Assembly (NCBI GenBank): GCA_030591105.1 | Contig: JAUVBS010000107.1 | Location: forward strand, 1 to 7,050 | Direction of reading: 5' to 3' | Origin: a bacterium | GTDB lineage: Bacteria; Krumholzibacteriota; Krumholzibacteriia; LZORAL124-64-63 | Length of the DNA stretch: 7,050 nucleotides | Shown: positions 1-5,950 of the stretch, piece after piece | Numbering within the stretch: the first letter of the stretch is position 1 | Layout: each line of letters opens with the position of its first letter | Notes under the pieces: generated by a model | The model's database searches: none | Told to the model about the DNA's origin: nothing | The model's input: the letters and a program-made list of their open reading frames with translations, nothing else | Position numbers and translations under genes: made by a program

Positions 1-1152
1 GATCCGGATTACCTCGATGAAGCCGGCCAGGCCGATCCCTGGCTGGAAATCCTGAACATCGGCCCCGAATCCGTGTCCCTTGCCCGCTACCACCTGGCGC
101 CGGCCGAAGATGCGCCGACGCCCTGGGCCCTGCCAGACGTCACCCTAGCGGCAGGGGAACGCCTGATCGTGTGGATCGACGGCCAGCCCGAGCAGGGCGA
201 CACCCATGCCTCGTTCCATGTGAATGACGGCGATGCGGTCTATCTACTCGGCGCTGCTCCGCAATACGAGCCCATCGACCGGGTGATCCGCGAGCAGCTC
301 GTCCCTGGTTATTCGAGCAGTCGTCATCCCGACGGCTGGGTGCAGTGGGGTGTGGCGCCGGCGACTCCGGCCGCCAGCAACGGGGATCACCTACCGGCTG
401 AACTACCGCCATTGCTGATCAACGAATTTCTGGCCAGCAACGACACGACCCTGGCCGACGAGTTCGGGGAGTTCGACGACTGGGTGGAGATTCTCAATGT
501 AGGCGACCAGGCGTTGAATCTGGCGGGCCTGCGTCTGAGCGACGACGTGGCGGCGCCGGCCCGGTGGACCTTTCCGGAGGTCACGCTGGCCGCTGGCGAA
601 TATCTGTTGGTCTGGTGCGACGACGATCCGGAGCAGGGTCCTTTGCACACCAACTTCAAGCTGAACGCCAGTGGTGAGACCATCCTGCTGTCAACTACTA
701 CCGCTAACGACCTGCGACCCATCGACCAGATCGATTTCGGCGAGCAGAGCACGGACGTGTCCTATGGACGCTATCCGGACGGCAGCGAGACCTGGGTCTA
801 CTTCGTCGTACCGACGCCGGGGGCTGCTAACATTCCTGTGACGGCAGCGCCCGAGGCGCCGGCGACACTGCCGGCCGGTTTTTACTACGAGGGTAGTCAC
901 CCCAATCCATTCAACGCGGCAACGACCCTCGTTTTCTCCCTGCCAACCGACGGTACCGTGTCCCTGCGCATCTATGATCTGGCGGGCCGGCTCGTGCGCA
1001 ACCTGGACACCGGTAGGCTGACCGCTGGACGGCACGAAATGACCTGGGACGGGCGCGACGACACGGGGCGTACCGCTGCGAGCGGGGCTTACCTTCTGCG
1101 GCTGGGCTGGGCGGATCGTGTCGTTAACGGTCGCTTGCTACTGACAAAATGA
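1..1152 (+). CDS. Secreted protein with tandem lamin-tail domains and C-terminal FlgD-Ig/sorting-like domain (5'-truncated; probable tail of a CotH-kinase-family protein)
   Basis: The frame is open from the first base and ends at TGA 1150-1152, giving 383 residues of a longer protein; the GTG at 73 is internal. Lamin-tail domain 1 (about residues 1-118) begins inside WLEILNIG and contains LAAGERLIVWIDG. Domain 2 (about 138-279) has LLINEFLASN, WVEILNVG, LAAGEYLLVW, FKLNASGETILL and SYGRYPDG. Residues 300-383 form a FlgD-Ig-like/T9SS-type end domain (HPNPFN, LRIYDLAGRLVRNL, WDGRDDTGR, ASGAYLLRL). Such domains are extracellular; the end domain usually serves as a secretion or anchoring module. 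Lamin-tail domains frequently follow CotH kinase domains, and CotH genes often adjoin VTC and DUF4956 genes like those downstream. The missing N-terminus may therefore be a CotH kinase, but no kinase residues are visible. Other large lamin-tail surface proteins or nucleases are possible. Domain calls are firm; the family is inferred. Confidence 0.85.
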   Translation, partial: DPDYLDEAGQADPWLEILNIGPESVSLARYHLAPAEDAPTPWALPDVTLAAGERLIVWIDGQPEQGDTHASFHVNDGDAVYLLGAAPQYEPIDRVIREQLVPGYSSSRHPDGWVQWGVAPATPAASNGDHLPAELPPLLINEFLASNDTTLADEFGEFDDWVEILNVGDQALNLAGLRLSDDVAAPARWTFPEVTLAAGEYLLVWCDDDPEQGPLHTNFKLNASGETILLSTTTANDLRPIDQIDFGEQSTDVSYGRYPDGSETWVYFVVPTPGAANIPVTAAPEAPATLPAGFYYEGSHPNPFNAATTLVFSLPTDGTVSLRIYDLAGRLVRNLDTGRLTAGRHEMTWDGRDDTGRTAASGAYLLRLGWADRVVNGRLLLTK

Positions 1153-1333
1153 GCAGCTGCTGGTGACCGGACTATGAACCTGTGAATCGTCACGACTTCA
1201 CTTGGCTCTTTGTGCCAAATATGTTAGTATCCTCACAGCACTTAGTTAAACGCGCTTGGGCGCCAAATGGCTGGTATTCGCTCCCGTCGGGGCTTTGCGG
1301 GGATTGTATTCCTGAGCGAGCAAAGGACTGCCA
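1153..1333. other. Intergenic spacer between the lamin-tail gene and the PLD-like gene
   Basis: This 181-nt spacer is longer than any gap in the downstream four-gene run, so a new transcription unit probably begins here. It is AT-richer around 1195-1250 than the flanking coding DNA. A 10-bp palindrome AGCAGCTGCT (1152-1161) overlaps the upstream stop. Small inverted repeats of the TTGGC...GCCAA type lie at 1202-1218 and around 1256-1266. No T-tract follows a strong stem, so I see no canonical terminator for the upstream gene. Confidence 0.5.
1202..1230 (+). promoter_or_regulatory. Possible sigma-70-type promoter upstream of the PLD-like gene
   Basis: TTGGCT (1202-1207) and TAGTAT (1225-1230) are separated by 17 nt and each matches its consensus hexamer at 4 of 6 positions. 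It lies about 100 nt upstream of the PLD-like start, in the most AT-rich part of the spacer. The -35 half overlaps the inverted repeat TTGGC-N7-GCCAA (1202-1218), which could be an operator. This is weak evidence, since promoters of this lineage are not known to me. Confidence 0.25.
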
Positions 1334-1945
1334 ATGGACATCAAACTGCGTGTCCGGGCGGCAGGTACATCGGGCTCGGCTGTGACCGTCGCCGCGCTGG
1401 CGGGCTGTGTTCTGGTGCTGATCTGGCCGGCCGCAGCTGGCATTGCGGCCCCGGGCGGAAACAATGCTGCGGCCAGCGACCTTGCTGCTACGGAAAATGT
1501 CGTCGCCTATCTGAGTCTGCAGCGCAATCCCCGCGACGTGACCATTGCGGCCCTGGGTGAGGCGACGAGCTCGGTCACTGCCGTGATCTACAAGTTCGAC
1601 GACCCCGTGCTGATGGCGCCGATACGCGCGACCATCGAACGCGGAGTCCAGGTGCAGGTACTGCTCGACGGCAAGGAAGCGGCCAAGAAGAAGAGTCAAT
1701 CCGCGGAGCTGGTGGCTGCCGGGGCCGAGGTGCGCATCTGGCCAAGCGACCAGGGCAAGCTGCACGCCAAGTTCGTGATCATCGACGGCGTCCAGGCTCT
1801 GACCGGGTCCTATAACTGGAGCCGTTCGGGCGGCGACGAGAATGTGGAGTTGCTGATTGTCGACACGGATCGGGAGTTGATCGGCGCGCTGCAGGAACAT
1901 TTCGGTGTACTGTGGGCAAAGAGTCTCCCGATTTCTGGTCCGTAA
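1334..1945 (+). CDS. Exported or membrane-anchored phospholipase D-like protein with a single HKD motif
   Basis: 203 aa. AAAGGA at 1322-1327, 6 nt before the ATG, supports the start. Residues 1-10 are basic (K4, R6, R8), and about 15-39 are hydrophobic (VTVAALAGCVLVLIW...AAAGIAA), giving a signal peptide or N-terminal anchor. LAGC (22-25) resembles a lipobox, but the hydrophobic stretch continues past the Cys, so lipidation is doubtful. Residues 52-195 form one PLD-fold unit: YLSLQRNPRDVTIAALGEA, VTAVIYKFDD, IERGVQVQVLLD, then the catalytic HxKx4D as H144, K146, D151, followed by GSYNWS (158-163) and NVELL. PLD enzymes use the HKD histidine as nucleophile on a phosphodiester; single-HKD members (Nuc-like, mitoPLD-like) act as dimers on nucleic acid or phospholipid. 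The substrate cannot be read from sequence. It is first in a tight gene run, 11 nt before the membrane fusion protein, so an extracytoplasmic site fits. Confidence 0.88.
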   Translation: MDIKLRVRAAGTSGSAVTVAALAGCVLVLIWPAAAGIAAPGGNNAAASDLAATENVVAYLSLQRNPRDVTIAALGEATSSVTAVIYKFDDPVLMAPIRATIERGVQVQVLLDGKEAAKKKSQSAELVAAGAEVRIWPSDQGKLHAKFVIIDGVQALTGSYNWSRSGGDENVELLIVDTDRELIGALQEHFGVLWAKSLPISGP

Positions 1946-1956
1946 AGCGAATCGTG

Positions 1957-3075
1957 ATGACACAGATCGGACCACCACAGCCGCATCGCAGCTGGAGGCT
2001 CGGGCTCGGCATCGCCGGTGTGTGCCTGGCCGTGGCTGCCGTGGCAGCGCTGGTACCCATCGATCACACTCTGTCTTGCAGCTGTGTCCTGGATGCCTCG
2101 CACCGCTGGACCTTCGCTGAATTGCGTCCTGGCACCTTCGTGTCGCGCTCGGTGAACAACATCGCCGGTCAGACCTTGCAGTTTCGCCTCTTCCAGTTCG
2201 ATCGACCGGCCTTCCTGGACATCAATTTCGCTAGCTTCGACCACGGCGACGACGCACAGCCGGTTTGCGCGGAGGGTCAGCTCCTGGCCTCGGTCGGTTC
2301 CTCGGCGCTGAACATCGAGATGGCCGAGCGCAGCTCCGACTTACACCGGGCGCGGGCGGTACTGGAAGGATTGCGCGGCGGTGCGAAGCCCGAGGCGATC
2401 GAACATGCACAGATCGCCGTCGAACACGCGCAAACCGAGCTGACGAACCATGAGTCGGTCTATCACCGGCAACGACAGCTCAACGAGCAGGACCTCATCA
2501 GCGCTGGCGATTGGGAAGAAGCAGCCGCGCGCTACGAGTTATTGAAGGTCGATCTGCAGCTCGCCGAGGCGAACCTGAAAGTACTCCAGAGCGACGCCCG
2601 ACCGGAGGACATCGCCGCCGCCGAGGTGACGGTGACCGCTTGTGAGCAGGAATTGGCAGCGGTGCGTACGAGGCTCACAGCCCAGGACATCGTCGCGCCC
2701 ATGAGCGGACGCTTCCACGTGGGGACCACTGGTACGGCACTGTTGAGCATCACGCGCCTCGACACACTGGTCATCCGCGCGCTGATACCGCAATCATCTG
2801 GACATCTACCCCAGGTCGGGCAGCGCATACGCACCTACATCCCCGGCACCGGCACCGGTCGTCTGGACGGGCGGATCGAACGGATCGATCGCCGTACGGT
2901 GACCACCCCGTCCGGTCCCTACCTCACCGTTTATGGTGTGCTGGTCAATCCCTCGGCAGTGCTGGACGAGGGCATGGAAGGGCGGGCGAAGATTTACTGT
3001 GGCAAGACGACCTTGCTGGCGAAGATCTGGCAAGACGTTGTCACGGCCTGGCACCGTGAACTGATGCCGATATGA
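1957..3075 (+). CDS. HlyD-type membrane fusion protein (periplasmic adaptor subunit)
   Basis: 372 aa from ATG 1957, which leaves 11 nt after the PLD-like stop. The frame is open to GTG 1912, but that start would overlap the PLD gene and lacks a well-placed ribosome site; GTG 1954 is another option. The N-terminus has basic residues (HRSWR, 10-14), then one membrane helix (about 15-33, LGLGIAGVCLAVAAVAALV), with the rest periplasmic. First lipoyl half: about 102-115 (PVCAEGQLLASVGS). A long alpha-helical hairpin spans about 116-241 (repeats ARAVLEGLRGGAKPEAIEHA and KVLQSDARPEDIAAAE flank HRQRQLNEQDLISAGDWEEA). Second lipoyl half: 244-253 (DIVAPMSGRF); a beta-barrel and a tail (EGMEGRAKIYCG) follow. 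Family members link an inner-membrane pump to an outer-membrane channel. Oddities: no ABC, RND or MFS pump and no TolC-like gene is in the window, and the 40-100 region with a CSC pair (41-43) is not a standard barrel segment. Confidence 0.85.
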   Translation: MTQIGPPQPHRSWRLGLGIAGVCLAVAAVAALVPIDHTLSCSCVLDASHRWTFAELRPGTFVSRSVNNIAGQTLQFRLFQFDRPAFLDINFASFDHGDDAQPVCAEGQLLASVGSSALNIEMAERSSDLHRARAVLEGLRGGAKPEAIEHAQIAVEHAQTELTNHESVYHRQRQLNEQDLISAGDWEEAAARYELLKVDLQLAEANLKVLQSDARPEDIAAAEVTVTACEQELAAVRTRLTAQDIVAPMSGRFHVGTTGTALLSITRLDTLVIRALIPQSSGHLPQVGQRIRTYIPGTGTGRLDGRIERIDRRTVTTPSGPYLTVYGVLVNPSAVLDEGMEGRAKIYCGKTTLLAKIWQDVVTAWHRELMPI

Positions 3076-3125
3076 TCGCCAGCGACAGTGGCGTGGGTAA
3101 CCGTCGTCGCCAGGAGAGGAGGTAA
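3072..3125 (+). CDS. Possible 17-codon coupling mini-ORF between the MFP and VTC genes
   Basis: ATG 3072 overlaps the membrane fusion protein stop in an ATGA arrangement and reads 17 codons to TAA 3123-3125. The last two sense codons, AGG AGG (3117-3122), are themselves the Shine-Dalgarno of the VTC gene, and the stop lies 4 nt before that gene's TTG start. The predicted peptide is MIASDSGVGNRRRQERR. This geometry would let ribosomes finishing the upstream gene re-initiate and be delivered to the VTC start. It could equally be chance; the peptide resembles nothing I recognise. Confidence 0.25.
   Translation: MIASDSGVGNRRRQERR
3117..3122 (+). promoter_or_regulatory. Strong Shine-Dalgarno that sets the TTG start of the VTC gene
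   Basis: AGGAGG lies 7 nt upstream of TTG 3130, which is ideal spacing, and is preceded by a second AGGAG (3112-3116). The upstream in-frame GTG 3088 has no comparable site, and the ATG at 3151 is 28 nt away. This decides the start in favour of TTG 3130. Confidence 0.75.
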
Positions 3126-3129
3126 CGAA

Positions 3130-3876
3130 TTGTCGGCGGCCAGACAGGGCATGCGTTATGAGTTGAAGTACCTGCTGCCGGTCGCCTACCAGGCCGACCT
3201 CAGCCTGGCGCTCGCCCGTTATGTCGAGCCGGATCCCTATTGTGCCGCCAGTCGAGAAGGCTTTTATACCGTGCGCAGTATCTACTTCGACACCGACGAT
3301 CTGACCTTCTACTTCGAGAAAAAAGACAGTGTCAAGATTCGCAAGAAACTGCGGGTCAGAACCTACGATCATCCGCACGCCACCACCGACGCCTTCATCG
3401 AGATCAAGCGGAAATTCGGCCGACGCGGTCTGAAGGAGCGTTTGCGCTTACCATTGCCGCGTGTCGACAATGCCCTCAACGGCAAGGATCCGCTACGATT
3501 CCTAGACGAACCCAGTTATCGTGATCGCAAGATACTCGGCAAGATCCGCTTCCTGATGCATGTCAAGAATCTCAAGCCGGTGGTTCTGATCACCTATGAG
3601 CGTAGGGCTTTCCAGAGCTGCGGCAACGCGCGCGATCGCGTCACTTTCGACGGTAATATCCGCAGCCAGATCGAGCCCCAGCTGGATCACATCTTTCGCG
3701 AAGAAGACCTCAAGGTGTTCGAAAGCGAGTGTTTCGTCCTGGAGCTCAAATTCGACGATCTGATGCCGACCTGGATGGCCCGCATCATCAAGGAATTCAA
3801 TCTCGTTTCCCGGCCGTATTCGAAGTATTGTCAAGGTGTCGATGCCTGGCCCGTCGATCGACATCTGCGGTTCTGA
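3130..3876 (+). CDS. VTC-domain protein (polyphosphate polymerase domain, triphosphate tunnel metalloenzyme superfamily)
   Basis: 248 aa from TTG 3130, chosen by its Shine-Dalgarno; GTG 3088 (262 aa) and ATG 3151 (241 aa) are alternatives. The whole protein is one VTC domain with the alternating charged strands of a tunnel fold: RYELKYLL (E11, K13), VRSIYFDT (R49, D54), KIRKKLRVRTY (K69, R71, R75, R77), IEIKRK (E91, K93), LKERLRLP (K102, E103, R104), ITYERRAF (E157, R158), RVTFDGNIRS (R170, D174), VLELKFDD (E205, K207) and SKYCQGV (S231, K232). In yeast Vtc4 such basic residues bind triphosphate and growing polyphosphate, and acidic residues hold the metal. No key strand looks lost, so an active, probably cytoplasmic nucleotide-dependent polyphosphate polymerase is plausible, though bacterial members are largely untested. 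There is no SPX domain or membrane segment; the next gene may supply the membrane part. Confidence 0.92.
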   Translation: MSAARQGMRYELKYLLPVAYQADLSLALARYVEPDPYCAASREGFYTVRSIYFDTDDLTFYFEKKDSVKIRKKLRVRTYDHPHATTDAFIEIKRKFGRRGLKERLRLPLPRVDNALNGKDPLRFLDEPSYRDRKILGKIRFLMHVKNLKPVVLITYERRAFQSCGNARDRVTFDGNIRSQIEPQLDHIFREEDLKVFESECFVLELKFDDLMPTWMARIIKEFNLVSRPYSKYCQGVDAWPVDRHLRF

Positions 3877-3911
3877 ACCGGCTGGACGCACCCGCGGTGA
3901 AGGCGTAGCAC

Positions 3912-4601
3912 ATGGACGAGATCCTGCAGTCGCTGGCGATCCGCCCCGAACCGTGGCTGGCCGGCGAAATCATTCTCAATACCACCCTCTCATTTTTCCT
4001 CGGCCTCTTCGTCACCTGGGTCTACCGATCGACCAGTCGCCAGATGACCATCTCCTTCTCCTTCATCAACACGTTGGTCCTGCTGTCGATGCTCATGTGT
4101 CTGGTGATGATGGTGATCGGCAACAACATCGCACGGGCCTTCGGGCTGGCCGGCGCGATGTCGATCATACGCTTCCGCACCGTCGTCAAGGATACCCGCG
4201 ATACCGCGTTCGTGTTTTATGCCCTCGGTGTCGGCATGGCTTGCGGCACGGGCAATCTGAAGATCGCGCTGATCGGCGCGCTGTTGATCGGTTTCTTCAT
4301 CGGCGTATTACACTGGACACGGCACGGAGCCGTCATGCGCGACGAGTTCATGATTGGCTTCTCGATGCCGCCGACGGACAACGTCGCCGAGGCCAAGATC
4401 TACCTACCGGTGCTCGAACGATTTTGCCGGCACCACCATCTCGTCGGTGTCAAGTCGGAGCGCATGGGCGAAACGATTCGCTTGACCTTCCACGTGGGGC
4501 TGAAGGATCCGGACCAGTCGGAGTTACTGGTCAGCGAACTCGCGAACCTGGAAGGGTTGCAACGCGTTGCCATCAATCTGGGCGAGGAAGCGCAGATCTA
4601 A
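3912..4601 (+). CDS. DUF4956 domain-containing integral membrane protein
   Basis: 229 aa from ATG 3912, with GAAGG 8 nt upstream and a 35-nt gap from the VTC gene. Likely membrane helices: about 18-38 (EIILNTTLSFFLGLFVTWVYR), 46-70 (TISFSFINTLVLLSMLMCLVMMVIG), 97-113 (DTAFVFYALGVGMACGT) and 116-135 (LKIALIGALLIGFFIGVLHW). Between helices 2 and 3 lies the family signature, residues 76-97: AFGLAGAMSIIRFRT then VVKDTRD, with conserved basic R87, R89, K93 and R96. The tail (about 150-229; MPPTDNVAEAKIYLPVLERFC, ETIRLTFHV, LANLEGLQRVAINL) resembles a small alpha/beta regulatory-type domain, probably cytoplasmic. The family has no established function but repeatedly neighbours VTC-domain genes. I infer a partnership with the VTC protein, perhaps as its membrane anchor or a translocation pore for the polyanion. 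Confidence 0.92.
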   Translation: MDEILQSLAIRPEPWLAGEIILNTTLSFFLGLFVTWVYRSTSRQMTISFSFINTLVLLSMLMCLVMMVIGNNIARAFGLAGAMSIIRFRTVVKDTRDTAFVFYALGVGMACGTGNLKIALIGALLIGFFIGVLHWTRHGAVMRDEFMIGFSMPPTDNVAEAKIYLPVLERFCRHHHLVGVKSERMGETIRLTFHVGLKDPDQSELLVSELANLEGLQRVAINLGEEAQI

Positions 4602-4644
4602 TCCCGTCTCGACCCGCGGCAAAGACCAAATAGGGCAGGAGAAC

Positions 4645-4669
4645 GCCTGGGGACGGGTCCCGGCCAGGC
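4645..4669. terminator. Hairpin between convergent genes, possible weak bidirectional terminator
   Basis: GCCTGG (4645-4650) pairs perfectly with CCAGGC (4664-4669), and GGA/TCC (4651-4653/4658-4660) can extend the stem inside. It lies in the 86-nt spacer where the DUF4956 gene (+) and the phosphatase gene (-) converge, where a shared terminator is expected. Neither side has a proper U-tract; the minus-strand exit (GTTCTCCTGCCCTATTTGG) is only mildly T-rich. It may act with Rho or simply protect 3' ends. Confidence 0.35.
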
Positions 4670-4687
4670 CACTTGCGCGGTTCTGGC

Positions 4688-5950
4688 TCACTCCGGATGT
4701 TCGAGGAAAAACTCGTCGAGAACTTCCCCATCCCTCGCGACGGCCTGGCAGTGGATGCTCCCCGGAGTGTAAGCGACGCGCACGTGGTGGTGGCGGGTGA
4801 TGCCGAAGGCGATGAAATCGGCCGCGCCGCTGGCGTAGAGAGGAGCGCCCCCACCACCGGTAATGATGTACACGACCCCCGTACCGCTGTGCATGACGTC
4901 GTGCCCATTCCGGATGGCGGCGGCATGAGCCTGAACCTCTCCGTCGGCGACGGACCAGGTCCGCTGGTAGAAATGGTTGTGACCGTTGAAGACCAGGTCT
5001 ACCCCGTGCGCAAGGAATAGTGGTTCCCAGACCTCACGGACGTTCAGATTGCTGTCGTGACCGCCAGCCGAGTAGGGCGGGTGATGGAAAACCGCGACCC
5101 GAAAATCCGCCTCCGTGGCCGCCGGTGAAGAGAGATCGTCGCTCAACCACGCCAGCTGAACCGCATCGGACGCGATGTTGGAGTCGAGGTGGATGATGTG
5201 GATCCCGCCGGCATCGTAGCTGAACCAGCGACCATAGCCCGGATCGGTCTCGTGACCGGGGAACGCAAAGAACTCCAGCCACCACGTGGCCAGTGGATAC
5301 GGCGGCGGTACCTCGCTGTTCAAGTCATGATTGCCCAGCGTGATCATCACCGGCGACCGGTTTATGAGCGGCATGGCCGGTTCGAAAAACTCGCGCGGCC
5401 AAGCGAGTTCATCCTGACCCGAGTAGACCAGATCGCCGGTATTGATCACCAACGATGGTACCGAGCCGACCAGAACGCTCTGGATCACCGCTGCGTGAAC
5501 GCTGGGATGGCTACGACTATCTCCGTACGCAACGAACGTGAACGCGTCGGAAGTGCCGCCGACCTGGCGTGAAGGCAAGGTCCTGATGGTACCGACGGCC
5601 GAGATTTCTTCGGGTACGACCGCTTGCCAGGAGTATTCACTGTCTGGAGCCAGCTGCGGCAGTGCGATGACGTGCCGTTGCTTCGGTACCGTGTCTTCTA
5701 CGACGTGCGTGAGATCGCCGTCCAGACCGTAGTACACCGCGCTGGTTACGGGTTGTTTGGTGGCCCAGATCACAACCGGATCGGGGCCAGGACCGGCCAG
5801 CTGCAGATACGGACTGAGGGTCGGGGTCGGCGGCTCGCCCGGGTCGGTCGGGGTTTCTGTTTCGGTGCAGCCGCTGGCCAGAACGAGCAAAACCGTCAAG
5901 GCCAACAAGGTCAACGAGAGGTGCCGCGGGCCCGGACGAATCGCGCCCAC
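4688..5950 (-). CDS. Purple acid phosphatase-like metallophosphoesterase lipoprotein
   Basis: 420 aa from GTG 5950, preferred because AAGGAG (5955-5960) lies 4 nt upstream and it gives a compact signal peptide. An in-frame ATG at 5989 adds 13 residues but has no visible ribosome site. Residues about 10-27 are hydrophobic, ending LASG with C28 as lipidation site; a Thr/Pro/Glu linker follows (TETETPTDPGEPPTPT). About 45-125 is an FN3-like purple-acid-phosphatase N-domain (SPYLQLAG, PVVIWATKQPVTSAVYYG, LAPDSEYSWQA). The catalytic domain (about 138-385) has all metal motifs: YGDSR (D144), TGDLVYSGQ (D173, Y176), GNHD (N207, H208), FHHPPYS (H289, H290) and NGHNHFYQR (H324, H326). The Tyr of GDxxY is typical of purple acid phosphatases, which hydrolyse phosphomonoesters with a dinuclear metal centre. 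It should sit on the envelope surface or in the periplasm. It converges with the VTC/DUF4956 run, so it is not co-transcribed, but a link through phosphate metabolism is possible. Confidence 0.92.
   Translation of the reverse strand: MGAIRPGPRHLSLTLLALTVLLVLASGCTETETPTDPGEPPTPTLSPYLQLAGPGPDPVVIWATKQPVTSAVYYGLDGDLTHVVEDTVPKQRHVIALPQLAPDSEYSWQAVVPEEISAVGTIRTLPSRQVGGTSDAFTFVAYGDSRSHPSVHAAVIQSVLVGSVPSLVINTGDLVYSGQDELAWPREFFEPAMPLINRSPVMITLGNHDLNSEVPPPYPLATWWLEFFAFPGHETDPGYGRWFSYDAGGIHIIHLDSNIASDAVQLAWLSDDLSSPAATEADFRVAVFHHPPYSAGGHDSNLNVREVWEPLFLAHGVDLVFNGHNHFYQRTWSVADGEVQAHAAAIRNGHDVMHSGTGVVYIITGGGGAPLYASGAADFIAFGITRHHHVRVAYTPGSIHCQAVARDGEVLDEFFLEHPE

Noticed and set aside
1182..1385. A 67-codon frame in the spacer before the PLD-like gene.
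   Set aside because: No ribosome site or domain is visible, and it runs into the PLD-like gene in another frame; the spacer is better explained as regulatory DNA.
1355..1408. Lipobox-like LAGC in the PLD-like protein as evidence for a lipoprotein.
   Set aside because: Hydrophobic residues continue for several positions after the Cys (VLVLIW), unlike a lipoprotein cleavage site; a signal peptide or anchor helix fits better.
1190..1978. A 262-codon minus-strand frame opposite the PLD-like gene.
   Set aside because: It lies entirely antisense to a gene with an intact HKD motif and shows no domain pattern of its own.
3836..4633. A 265-codon plus-strand frame overlapping the DUF4956 gene, longer than the DUF4956 gene itself.
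   Set aside because: Its translation is rich in Arg/His/Pro with no recognisable domain, and it overlaps the 229-aa frame that carries the clear DUF4956 signature and membrane helices. It is an out-of-frame shadow in GC-rich DNA.
4673..5020. A 115-codon plus-strand frame opposite the C-terminus of the phosphatase.
   Set aside because: It is antisense to the conserved GHNH region of the phosphatase and has no ribosome site of note.
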